Positions 21,801 through 32,339 of a stretch of DNA of 64,000 nt are shown here, in pieces. A program made the position numbers and the translations under genes. Where the stretch lies: contig CM043950.1 of the NCBI GenBank assembly GCA_014529385.2, positions 153,876,445 through 153,940,444 of the forward strand. Reading direction: 5' to 3'. The stretch comes from Adiantum capillus-veneris (taxonomy: Eukaryota; Streptophyta; Polypodiopsida; Polypodiales; Pteridaceae). The first letter of the stretch is position 1. Every line of letters starts with the position of its first letter. The notes beneath the pieces are model-generated. The model had not been told where the DNA came from. It was given only the letters and a program-made list of their open reading frames with translations, and searched no databases.

Positions 21801-22379
21801 ATACTACTTTTGTTTCATTGTCGGGCAAGACTCCAACACCTCCCTAATACCATACATTACCTTTGCCTCTCTTTTCTTCCATGTATCTCAAATGAATTGG
21901 AAGGCACACCTCAAGCCCATCAAGTAGTTCATATGGAGAAACAAAGTAACTTGAAGTAGGCTATGGCAATGGAGTAAGTGGGAGGCTGTGGCCAAGGTGA
22001 ATAACTGAAGAGTGGGTAGTTAAAGATAATAAAATCCCACATGTGGAATCCTTGCACATATGTACCTTCATGGTGCAAGGCACCTGTGTTTACGTCAATT
22101 GTCATCATCTTCTTTTCTTTGCCTCTTGTCTCATAGCGTTCTTTGCATAGACTCTTTGCCTTCCACAACAAGTACCAGATCCTAAAGACTCATGAGATGG
22201 ATAATGTATTGAAGATCTTCCCTTGCCTTAGAATAAAAACCCGACATGACAACAAAGAGGAGTGACACTTAAATTGGTATGGTCGTTGCTGATATCTTAC
22301 CATTTTCTAGTATTTGGAATCCTTTCAAAATTTGGATTTATGGAGGGAGATGAAGAAGCCTTGGCTTATGTCTCGCTCA
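21801..22379. other. No gene recognised
   Basis: Intergenic-type sequence with only short ORFs. Confidence 0.5.
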
Positions 22380-23430
22380 TGTAAGTTGGAGTTGTTCTGG
22401 CTTGCTCCCAAAGAAGTGAAATTCTCTTTGTTAGTGGTAGAAGCTGTTAAGTATGGAACCTGATTTACCCCTTGTAATTTCTGTGGTAAAAATGCACATT
22501 TGTAAGGCCCCCATTATGAGGAGAAGCCATCGTGCGTGAAGGAAAATCACTCGCCAGAAACCAAAATTTTCACAGCCAAAATTCAGGGGCAACTTTAGGG
22601 GCCTCAGGGACGGAAGCCCCCGAGACTTTTTTTTTCTCTCGCCGAAATATTATGGCCGGCCGGCGGCCGGAAGATGGTCGAAAAATGACCGATCGGTTGG
22701 CCGGTGGCCGGTGGTCGGAAGTCAATGGCCAGTAGTCGGCGGCCGAATTCAAAAGCGGATTTGTCTACACAAGGGCGTCCACACATGGGCGGATTGGAGG
22801 GTCTGATTTGGACTTATTCACACAAGGGCGGCTGCACATGGCTACCTCTCATGAGAGAGGGCAACACTTTTGGCCTATAAAAGGAGACCATTTCTACACA
22901 CATTATATAGTGTGAAGTTGATGCAACAAGGTGAGTGTGAGGTGGTGAGAGTGAAGCAAGGCGGGAGCTCCATTAAGGGTATAATCCCTTTGTAAAGTAC
23001 TTCTTGTTTTGAAGTACTAAAGCCATTGAGTGGCTGTTTTTCCGTGGATGTAGCCCACATTGGGTGAACCACGTATATCGTGTGTACTCTCTCTCTCTCT
23101 CTCTCTCTACTCTATAATCTCTTGTGTGTGAAATCTATCTCTCTCCATTAAGTAATCTAATCAAATATCTATTTAGCTATGTCATATTTCCTAACAGAAG
23201 CGATGTGGATGGATGGACTAGTTGATCTCACACAAAGTCCGGTGCTTCTACTTAGTCATTTATGGTTTTGAAGTTATGATGTGGATAAGTTGGAGGTGTT
23301 TTGGCTTGCTCCCATAGAAGTGAAATTCCTTTGTCCATAGCAGAAGCAAATGTGGGTGGATGGACCAATTGATCCCACACAAAGTTTGGTGGTTCTACTC
23401 ACTCGTTTATGGTTTTGAAGTTATGATGTG
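22380..23430 (+). repeat. Direct-repeat array of a ~140-bp unit, split by an LTR-like insert
   Basis: The unit 'taagttgga.gt.tt.tggcttgctccca.agaagtgaaattc' occurs at about 22381-22450 and 23283-23345. The following half-unit 'ggatggac.a.ttgatc.cacacaaagt' to 'tatggttttgaagttatgatgtg' occurs at 23205-23285 and 23350-23430. The 22501-23196 block interrupts the array. Confidence 0.65.
22501..23196 (+). repeat. Candidate solo LTR with TATA box
   Basis: The block starts TGTAAGGCCCCC and ends CCTAACA (TG...CA). It contains a GC-rich run of short GGCCGG-type repeats (22650-22745), a TATA-like CCTATAAAAGGAG at about 22874-22886 and a (CT)n tract at 23087-23108, followed by leader-like sequence. No primer site follows and no second LTR is in the window, so a solo LTR is the simplest reading. 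Confidence 0.5.
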
Positions 23431-24313
23431 CTCATTATTTATAGCATAAATTCATGGTGTTTTGAGTGAGATATACACACAAAAAGAAGGCATAGGCCGT
23501 AGCCCATCCCCAAAAACCCTCTACTTGGTCTTTGGAGTATCTTTGATGATCAATGAAGATATTTTGGTAATCTTATAGATAGCACAATACACACATATGG
23601 TATGACTCCAAAGGAAAATAGCTCTCTCCTTAAACAAAGCAGCCATAGGCAAAGATTAACTCAAGGATTATCTCAAAATGATTTTTGAAAGAGGTAGACA
23701 TGATAATATATGGGAACATGGAGCATAAATGACATGCATTGATATGTGCATAGAGCACACCTTTGGTGCATAAATTTCATAGGTGGAGCCCATGCATGGG
23801 TCTAAGAGGACACACAATATTGTGAGGAGGCCTTGGATTGCTAAATGGGTATGTATCACGACACACAATAGACTTGGGCACGCTTATTGCTAAGTATGAT
23901 TTGCTCAAACTATATGTAGAATATACATTATTATATCTGTAAATCCTAAAATGGCAAGCCTTTTTTAGCCTCACCATGCGGCACTAGTTGGACCCAATTG
24001 GGGAGAGGAATCATGAGATAAGAGGAACTACTTGGCATGATCTTCACTCCTTGTCTTTCCTCCTGGGTGATAGACCCAAAGTTTTGTCTTTTGACAGTCC
24101 ATCTTTGCAAGCGGCTCATAACACTCAAAAAGACCTATCTCATTCAGCCACACTCTTTTGCTTCGCATTCAATCTTGACCACATGCACATGGAATGTAGT
24201 GGAAAGTACAATTTACTTGCAAGCTCCATTAAGTTATCTTGCAAGAAAGGTTATTCAAACATAAACGACCGACTTCGATGTAAAGCATCCTTCTTTGTTT
24301 TAGATAACTTTTA

Positions 24314-24318
<5 letters not shown>
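23431..24318. other. No gene recognised
   Basis: Only short ORFs without family features. Confidence 0.5.
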
Positions 24319-24389
<71 letters not shown>

Positions 24390-24415
24390 GGAGGGAGAGA
24401 GAGAGAGAGAGAGAG
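24319..24415. repeat. (GA)n microsatellite, interrupted
   Basis: Nearly 100 bp of GA with one GC-rich interruption near 24388-24394. Confidence 0.97.
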
Positions 24416-24752
24416 GTACAAGGCATTCGTCTCAAAATATGTAGAAGGAACACTGTTTTTTGAGCAACCACCCTTTTGCAATATCTCAAGTAGCAAGATC
24501 TTCATTTTAACAAATTTATGCATTAATTACTCATAAAAAGACTATGGATTTTACAACTAGGATATGCACAAACCACACATGACATGAAAATGCCGATTAC
24601 ATTTAACCAATTTTTGAAACAAAAGTAGATTTTTTATCAAGGTGAACGCCATTTTTAGATAAGCAATTTCTAGCAAACACTTTCTTGGTATTTGGGCGAG
24701 CTTTTTTGAAAACATTAATTGAGTGCGACACATTAAAAACAATGAGAGACGT

Positions 24753-24753
<1 letters not shown>

Positions 24754-24841
<88 letters not shown>
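24754..24841. repeat. (GA)n microsatellite
   Basis: About 44 uninterrupted AG units. Confidence 0.97.
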
Positions 24842-24842
<1 letters not shown>

Positions 24843-24948
24843 CATCCTATAAACACGTGGTATTTTTTGCATACAAGACATGTTTATGAGTTCTGTCATG
24901 TCCTACACATTTTCTACCTCCACCTCTAAATGAATTGATTCTAACAAT

Positions 24949-25362
24949 CTACTCCTCTATGTTTTTGAAGTGTTCCAAAGTGGTTGCCCTCATGAGTAGT
25001 GTCATCTCAATTGGCAAAAAACTTCTTCCATTGTTGGTCCATGTGTCAAGAGTCATTCCAAAAGACATTGTGTAGTGGGACTCTATATTCCCCATGCTCC
25101 CCCAAAGACTAAACAACGAGGTCTTGAGAACCACCATGTCATCTATGTGTGAAGATTTATCCAATTGATTCCATGCCATCTTGCCCTTCATTTCACAAGT
25201 CTTCTCAAGAGCCCCAAAAAACTCTTCATTGTGCATGTTCCTAGCTTATTGCTGCATGAAATGCAACCAGCACTTTATCTCATCATGTAAAATAGTTGTC
25301 GACATGTTGTCAACAAGAGGCAACTTATGTTGAGAATTATGTTGAAGATTGATCATGTCCAC
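24949..25362 (-). pseudogene. Unrecognised ORF relic
   Basis: An open minus frame of 95 codons at 24949-25236 continues upstream through one in-frame TAA to about 25362 (VDMINLQHN..., STTILHDEIKCWLHFMQQ, stop, ARNMHNEEFFGALEKTC...). Composition is protein-like, with several Trp/Met and balanced charges. I do not recognise the family. It could be a decayed transposon or host gene exon, or chance. Confidence 0.25.
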
Positions 25363-26239
25363 TAGCAAGGGATCTCTTCTGTTAGACTATCTAATATGAT
25401 ACAAGAAGATTACACTAGTGAAAGAGAGAGCATGCCAAAGAAAAGTGAATTAAAGACCTTATATGCCAACACATGGTTTTGAAGCCCATTGTTTCACGTG
25501 ATTGGTGGGTTCCATAATACCACTGTCTATAACAAATTCACTATTTCAAAGAAAATTAGCATTTTCAATAGAATGGCTAATGAGATCAACAACATTGCAT
25601 CTAAAACAAATTCTTTATAAACATCTCAACTATAGGAAAATGTTAAACAATACAAAAGGATTTGACACTACTAAGGAGGAGGGAGTTGTGAAGGATAGAT
25701 TGTTTGGGTAGATGATTTATGAAAGGGTGTGTCCAAAGCTTAGACATGAAAGGTGAATGGTCCCACAAGCGGTAGCACTTGGCCTTGAGCTTTTGATGTC
25801 ATTTGTGAATTCTTTTGCTCAGAGTTCTCCTTGTGGTTGGACCTACAGACTTCCTATTCTCCAAATTGAGGGGCAAATCCTTCGTTCCCTGCAAGCCAAC
25901 AGAAAATCACTCTCCATAATTGAGGCTCACACAATGCTAGTAAACTGCATGACATGTCCATGTCATTGTACCTATGCATATAAGCACATCAAGTACGATG
26001 TGGTCGGCTTGTGTAAATGTGCCTAGCAACCAACTATCCATACAAGCAAAAATATGACAGCTAGAACAATGTACTATGGATATTGTGAGCTACATTTAGT
26101 GTACATTGTTTGAGAATAGAGGTACTATAACATGCTCATCTCCACTTGTCATTGCCCTAAATAGACTCCTAGTCCCTATTTTAGAAGACCCCTTGACCAT
26201 GCATGCATAGATTAGGGCCATGCCCACCCTAGTCCTACC
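25363..26239. other. No gene recognised
   Basis: A plus ORF at 25757-26026 has no family features and is not supported. Confidence 0.45.
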
Positions 26240-26660
26240 TTAGGCCTGAGATTACTCCCCCCTTGGAGAAGCATTTTCGTCCTCAAAAACAAAAGTGGTG
26301 ATATCTTCCTAGGAACACTAATGTTTTCCACAACAGCATCCGTAATGGATCCAACTGTCTATTGGACCGATACATAGTTCAATATGAGATTCAATGAAAT
26401 CAAGAAAAACATCTTGATTTTCCACATTGTTGTCCCTTTGCAACTACTTTGTGTAACCATCGACCCACTATGTAGACTCTATATATAACTCACTTGAGTA
26501 TTTTATATGAGTTACCACAACTAAAATGTGTCCAAATGAATGACCAAGTTTCAAATTTTTCAAAGAGTCTTGAAAGAAATCTTGTTGCTCCCTAGGTGCA
26601 ATTTTATGATAGCCACCCTTGAGATCAATGTACCTAAAACGGATCGGAGGTTAAGAATAA
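26240..26660 (-). pseudogene. Chromovirus scrap: RT motif joined to pol end and LTR start
   Basis: The minus strand reads FRYIDLKGGYHKIAPREQQDF near 26585-26645, the RT block before the catalytic box. After unreadable sequence comes FVFEDENASPRGE and a stop at about 26255-26295, the same pol end as at 18440-18480, followed by a purine tract and TCTCAGGCCTAAGG, like the TGTCAGACCAAGG LTR start. A large internal deletion removed the rest of RT, RNase H and integrase. Confidence 0.7.
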
Positions 26661-26919
26661 CAACCACTCATGAGAAAAACTAGTGTCATAATCATGCAAT
26701 TGGAGGGGTGGCTACACAAAAAAACAAAAGAGAATCGAGTGTAGAATTGGGGTTTTGTGCTTGTGTGCAAGTGGAGCTTCCATGGCTGAATAAATTTTTG
26801 ATTGAGTAAGTGAGTGCGTATTGTCATTTAGGTCATGGAATAATCTCACGATAAAAAATTTAGTGCCTTCTCGAATATTCGACAAATTTCTATAAAAGCA
26901 CAATTATATTATAAGTAGT

Positions 26920-27220
26920 GGAAAATGGAGGACGAAAGGAGCCCAAATCAAAATTTTGACACAAATGCTCTCCAACTATGAGCTCAATCTGAGAAAGTGA
27001 GTGTGAAGGGTACTCGCACCACTACTCAAGGCACAAAGATTCCTCTGATATCAATTGTTTGAAAAGAGAAATGCAAGCGCACACAAACATAGAGACAATG
27101 AAGGAGAAGCTCAAGGACACACACCACATAAAGTAGTATTGTTGAGTGTGCGAGCAAGGGAAAAAGTGTCTTGGTCGTCCTAAGTATCTTCACGCACATC
27201 ATTTACCATAATATGTAACA
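26920..27220 (-). repeat. Copia C3 relic: leader, primer site and LTR
   Basis: 'gagcccaaatcaaaat...gagaaagtgag...ctctgatatcaattg' matches the leader and primer-site region of C1 (43110-43256) and C2 (60130-60290). The LTR follows from TG at 27056 to ACA at 27220, with the same 'agagaca..gaaggagaagctcaagg' and 'tgtgcgag' words, strongly diverged. It lies directly beside the chromovirus scrap. Confidence 0.6.
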
Positions 27221-28369
27221 ACAATAATGACATTAAGAGTAAAGTTTTTTATATTTGGGTACATTTTCAAAGAGCAATAATATTTAAAGTGATTCTCGCA
27301 TCTCTAGATTATAAAGACAATCCAAAGAAATACATTTACAATACTATGACGACTTGGACATCTACAAAATGTGGATACATGAAATTTCTCATTGGTTTGA
27401 TGAAGTAGCAATATAGCATTGAAGGAGAGCCTAATGGAAGATAATGTGCTTTCATCTTACTTGTGCTAGAGATTACATAGATTGGTTCTAAAGCTTCATG
27501 CAAATATTGCATAAAGACGTAACTTTATTAAAATAGTACTTGATCGCTTTTTTTGTGACGATAAAATTCCAAAGTCAAGGAAGTCAATATGATCATCAAT
27601 TACCCTAGATAGAAAATGCTCAACACTTAGACCATGCAAGTGATCATGAGATAGCATCATACATTGATAAATACATAACACTACATAGTACCTTACTATT
27701 GGATAACCTTCAAGAAGTACAAAAACATGCACATGAATAAACATACTAGAAGAAACATAAATGCTATCAATTTATATTTTCCACAATATTTAATATAGCA
27801 TTGATCTTCCAAAAACAATTATAACAAGATATAAGTACATTAGGGTGAAAACATGTTAACGTGGTATGCTTTTTTTTTGGCTAGTTACCATGTGCCAACA
27901 AGCATATCTTGTAAGCATAAGGACATTGTTTTTTTTAAAGTGTGAGGGTCACCATCATAACTATATAACGTGTATAAATACTTTTAAGAAATTAGATTGA
28001 GGTGTATTGTGCTTTCAAATTCTTGAACGTTTTCACTGAGACGTTACTTTGAAGGTCCGGTGCAGTCATGATGCATGGAGGGAAGCTGGGCGTGGAGACC
28101 ACATGTAAGAGAGAGGGGCGAGAGGCAATTGCAAGCTATAAGCAGTCCCTCAGTCACAAATCACCAAGATGCCTAGGTGGAGAATAGATTGGCTTACCAG
28201 CCAGCCACCTCCGACGACTCTCTTAACACTCCACCAAAAAGGAAGTCGATGACCAAAGCTTCTATTGCTTCTCCTCCACCCCCGCAAAAGGGTGAAGCTA
28301 TCTGATTCTCAAGGGTCCCCAAGGTCAAAGAACATGCATGCAAGGAAGGGGAATCATGACTCAAATACT

Positions 28370-28371
<2 letters not shown>
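27221..28371. other. No gene recognised
   Basis: AT-rich, no supportable ORF. Confidence 0.5.
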
Positions 28372-28413
<42 letters not shown>

Positions 28414-28522
28414 GTGGTGTGTGTATGTGTGTGTGTGTCACGGAATGGCATCAACTATCTCTCACATTACACCGAGCCTTTGTGTGTGTGTGTGTGCGCA
28501 CATGTGTGTGTGTGTGTGTGTG
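28372..28522. repeat. Microsatellite cluster (CT)n, (GT)n, (GT)n
   Basis: (CT)20 at 28372-28411, GT-rich at 28417-28438 and (GT)n with one GC interruption at 28480-28522. Confidence 0.95.
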
Positions 28523-29649
28523 TCAACTGAGCTGTTGTACGACTTGTGTCACAAATATGGTTCAAGCTTATGTAAAAGTTCTAGTGGGGTTGCTTAAGCA
28601 AGATCTATAAGGTGTTAATTGTGTCTTTGTGTTTCACTATTTCCTATATGTACAAAAATGTGAGATACATACAATATTCCAATAAATAGAAATTTGTCCC
28701 TTTGCCATGGATAGTCTTGCATCATATTATCTTGTGACATTGGGGGTGTGCAAGCCCATGGAAAGCTCCCAAGCTCAACATCCCAAGGTAGGAAAAATTT
28801 TGTATTATAGCAAATTGTAAGATAAAAACATAAGAAAGCATACGAAACTACTCCAAGTATAGGGAGACAAAAAACGGTGGGACGTTGAAGAACCTTAAAG
28901 TAGATAGGGATACATGGGGAGGTTAAGGGGTGATTAAGGTAAAAAGGGTGGGACACCAAACCGTTTCGCTCATACTGAGCTCATCAGTGGTGTGAGTCTT
29001 CATATACAAGAGAAGGAGGTGAATGGGGTTTTATAGAGGGGCAGCTTGAGGTGGATTTTTTTTTATTTTTTTTTTGGGGGGGGGGGGGGGGGACAAGGGA
29101 TTTAATGGTAGTGTACAAATGTACATAGGGAAAGAGTTAAGGTGGAAGACTTAGGGACAAGTGAGTTAATGGTAGAGTACAAAAGTACAAAGGGAAAGAC
29201 TTAGGGTAGACATGTTGTACCCAATAGAGTTATGTTCTTTGAAGATGATGGTGATTTGATAACCAAGTTAGTGGGGAGATAGAGGGTGAAGAGAAAGGTC
29301 CAGATTTTAGGGGAAAATAAGGGGGAAGAGGATTTTTTAATACCCATTTTATATTTTTCATGGAGCTAGTAGACCAATTTATATTTTTCATGTAGTAGAC
29401 CAAAGGTGTATTGGTAGGCAGAGTTGGCGTATGATTTAACAAGGGGTGTAGAAGGGGATAGGTAAGGGATCGGTGGGGTTTAGTTAACTGAGGTAAGCCC
29501 CCAAAATAAGGGAGTAAAGAGTGGTGTTGGGGGGCAGGGGGCGGGGGGGGGAGGGGGGGAGGTAAAATAAAGAGCACCCAAGGAGAGGAAAGGATAGATG
29601 TGAGCAAGATAAGGGATAAAGTGGAAGGGAGGGGCCCAACCACTAAAGC
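28523..29649. other. No gene recognised; contains a poly-G run
   Basis: T-rich then G17 at 29076-29092, and G-rich purine sequence at 29525-29565. The proline-rich minus ORF at 29230-29643 is a by-product of that composition. Confidence 0.5.
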
Positions 29650-30740
29650 CCACTACTTAAAGGTTAGGGGTATCCAAAAAAATGGAGATTTTCAAATATT
29701 TATTGTCGAAGGTGGCAAGCCAAAAAGGAAAACATGTAGCCCATTCAAAGATTTATGTGAGTCTTCCGAGGTGGTGCAAGGTATGTACAAGCAGGCTATT
29801 GAGGTTGGGCCCAGAGGTCCGACAAATGGTGGGTCTAGGTAGAAGTGAGAGTGAGGGGTTGTATTAGCAAGCCGAAGCTATAGGGTTGTTGATACAAAGG
29901 GAGGGTGATAGCCTTCTTGTGGAAGGAGTGAAAGGTAACTTGAAGGTTATGGGGGGTCGTTTTTTAAATCGAAGAGTGGGCTCCATGCGGGAGGTACAAT
30001 TCTGATAGGTGACTTTTTTAAACACATAATGAAGAAAACCCTGTGGATATCCTTTTGCCCTAAGGCGTTGTTAGAAGAGATTGCGGATAGCAATGAAACC
30101 TTCCAAGGAGCTTTCTCTAATGATAAATTTTTTGAGTTTAGCAATAATGAAAGCCACTTTTAAGTGTGTAGGGTGCCACGAGATCCAGGGGCTGTAGTTA
30201 TAAGCATTTAAGGGTTTTTGATGGCAGAAAGAGTCCAAAAGGCTTGAGGAGACAAACTTTGTTCCTTTAAAAAATCCTATGTCGAGGATAGTGGCATGGT
30301 TGGGAGAGATGTAACTAGATATTTTAATGTGATCTTGAAGTGGTTTCCATACTCATTCAGACAAGAGGTGAGAAACGCCTTAGAGCCAATCCATAGCCCA
30401 AAGGCATCATCTACATACCGCTTGAAGTAGAGAAGGTTAGGACTTCTCAAAAGGGAAGAAGAGGCTTCCAAATGGCATAAGAAGAGGCATGCATATACTA
30501 CGGCAAAATTGGAGCCCAGAGTGGTGACTTTGACTTGTTTCCAAAATTTTCCTTTGAAATCAATGTAGTGGTGCGACAAGATGAGCGCCACAAGAGAGAG
30601 GATAAACTCTATTTTGAGAGGGTCAAATGGGTAGAAATGGAGGCTTTGAGGGCTGCTAGGCCATGGTTGATTGGGATACTAGGGTAGAGGGCCTCAACAT
30701 CAAAGGTGAAGAGTAGGGTATTGGGTGGGAGGGGGAGTTT
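29650..30740 (-). pseudogene. Penelope-like element reverse transcriptase relic
   Basis: Minus strand, three frames needed. In order: LPPNTLLFTFDVEALYPSIP near 30660-30715 (Penelope-type D-V-x-x-L-Y-x-x-I-P block); HHYIDFKGKFWKQVKV and TLGSNFAVVYACLF near 30480-30575 (the FxGxxYxQxxGxxMGSxxAP..A block); YFKRYVDDAFGLW near 30395-30425 (catalytic YVDD); FKGTKFVSSSLLDSF; NAYNYSPWISWHPTHLKVAF near 30160-30225 (S.HP...K signature); LRAKGYPQGFL near 30040-30068. The HP...K and RGYP signatures after YxDD separate Penelope-like RTs from LTR and LINE RTs. A stop and frameshifts show decay. No GIY-YIG endonuclease is recognisable downstream, so whether it was of the endonuclease-deficient type is open. 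Confidence 0.78.
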
Positions 30741-31104
30741 GTAGATTAATGTAGAGGTGCAAGGAGCAAAAGTGCACATATGTGAAAGTCAGTTGCACCT
30801 ACTCATGCATATAATCAAAATGCTACAAGGCTCCTTCTTCAACACTAAATTAGCTATGGACACTTTGACAAAAAGGATAGGAGGGGTATGCAATGGGACG
30901 AAGATCAACCAGTGTTTGGCTATGGAAATCATTCCAATGGTCAAGATGCCATGTGAACATAGCTATGACCTTCTCTGCTTTGCTATTGCATGCTTCCTAG
31001 GGACAAAATGTATAGCTTCCACCTGTCAGCAGAGGATACCAACAAAATGGTGTTGCAAGATCACAGGGAAAGGACATCCAATCATACCAAAATCTGGTAG
31101 ATAA
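30741..31104. other. No gene recognised
   Basis: The plus ORF at 30757-31104 shows no family feature and overlaps the expected 5' part of the Penelope-like element on the other strand. Confidence 0.45.
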
Positions 31105-32339
31105 TCATAAATGGTAGCATGCTAGTTAGTAACTCGTTAGTAAACCATCATAACAAGAAAATTGATATGCTAGGTAGCATAGTTTTCATGGTGGTTAGCA
31201 TACCTTGTATGCTAGTTAGTATAAGCATATCATGTATACTAGTTAGCATAGTAGGCATGGTGGTTAGCATAGTTTGTATGCTAGTTAGCATATCCAAATA
31301 TCCTATCTATGATAGTTAGCATATTGTATGCTAGCTAGTATAGTGGCTATGGTGGCTAGCATATTGTGTATGCTAGTTAGAATACACAGAACATGGAATG
31401 CTATACATGTTATGCTGGCTAGCATACATGTTGAGTACGTTTGGTATATTGGGTATGCTAGTTAGCATACCTAGTTATGTTAGTCATGACACTATATACT
31501 AGTTAGCATATTGTGGGAGACTATAAGAATGTTTTATATGCTGCTAGAGTACAATGTATGCTTGATAGCGTAGTGTGGATATGAGCCCTAACATCTAAAT
31601 AGAAACACAATATGATAACTGCAGCATGTGTTGGTTTACTAGCACAACTAGTATGCTAGCTAGCATATTTGGTATGATAGCTAACACATTGGGTATACTA
31701 TCTAGCATGCCCCATATGATAACTATCATACATCACATGCTAATTAGTAAAAACCATAACGTGAAAATATTGATATGCAAGTTAGTATACTATGAACGCT
31801 AGTTATCATATTCTATATTCTAGTTAGCATAGTGGGCATGGTTGGCATACTTTGTATGATAGTTAGCATACCTAGTTATGCTATGTATGCTAGCTAGCAT
31901 AGCCTATATGCTAGTTAGCATAGTGGGTATGGTTGCTAGCATACTGTGTATTCTAGTTAGCATACCTAGTATACGGAATGGTATACATGTTATGCTAGCT
32001 AGCATATTGTGTATTCTAGTCAGCATGCCTAGTACATGGAATGGTATACATGTATGCTAGCTAGCATACATGTTGAGTATGTTGGGTGTCTTGGGTATGC
32101 TAGTTAGCATAGTGGGTATGGTGGCTAGCATACTGTGTATCCTAATTAACATACCTAGTACATGGAATGGTATACATGCTATGCTAGCTAGCATATTGTG
32201 TATTCTAGTTAGAATACCTAGTACATGGAATGGTATACATGTATGCTAGCTAGCATCCATGTTGAGTATGTTGGGTGTCTTGCATATGCTAGTTAGCATC
32301 TCCAGTTATGTTAGTATGACATTGTATGCTAGTTAGCAT
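31105..32339. repeat. Palindromic minisatellite (TATGCTAGCTAGCATA-type)
   Basis: About 1.2 kb built from variants of 'tatgctagttagcatagtgggtatggtggctagcata', with the self-complementary core TATGCTAGCTAGCATA recurring (e.g. 31884-31900, 32012-32028, 32053-32069, 32192-32208). The spacing is irregular, roughly 20-60 bp, and larger blocks such as 'gtacatggaatggtatacatgtatgctagctagcat' repeat too. It ends exactly at the LTR0 start (32340). It encodes repeated MLVSIVGM-like peptides only as a by-product. Confidence 0.9.

Noticed and set aside
25757-26026. 89-codon plus-strand ORF
   Set aside because: No recognisable domain and no homologous copy in the window.
29230-29643. Proline-rich ORF of 137 codons (minus)
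   Set aside because: Arises from the G-rich tract at 29525-29565; no family features.
31119-31319. ORF with MLVSIVGM-type repeats
   Set aside because: Translation of the minisatellite.
31105-32339. CRISPR-like repeat array
   Set aside because: Repeats vary, spacers are not unique or of regular length, and the context is eukaryotic. It is a minisatellite.
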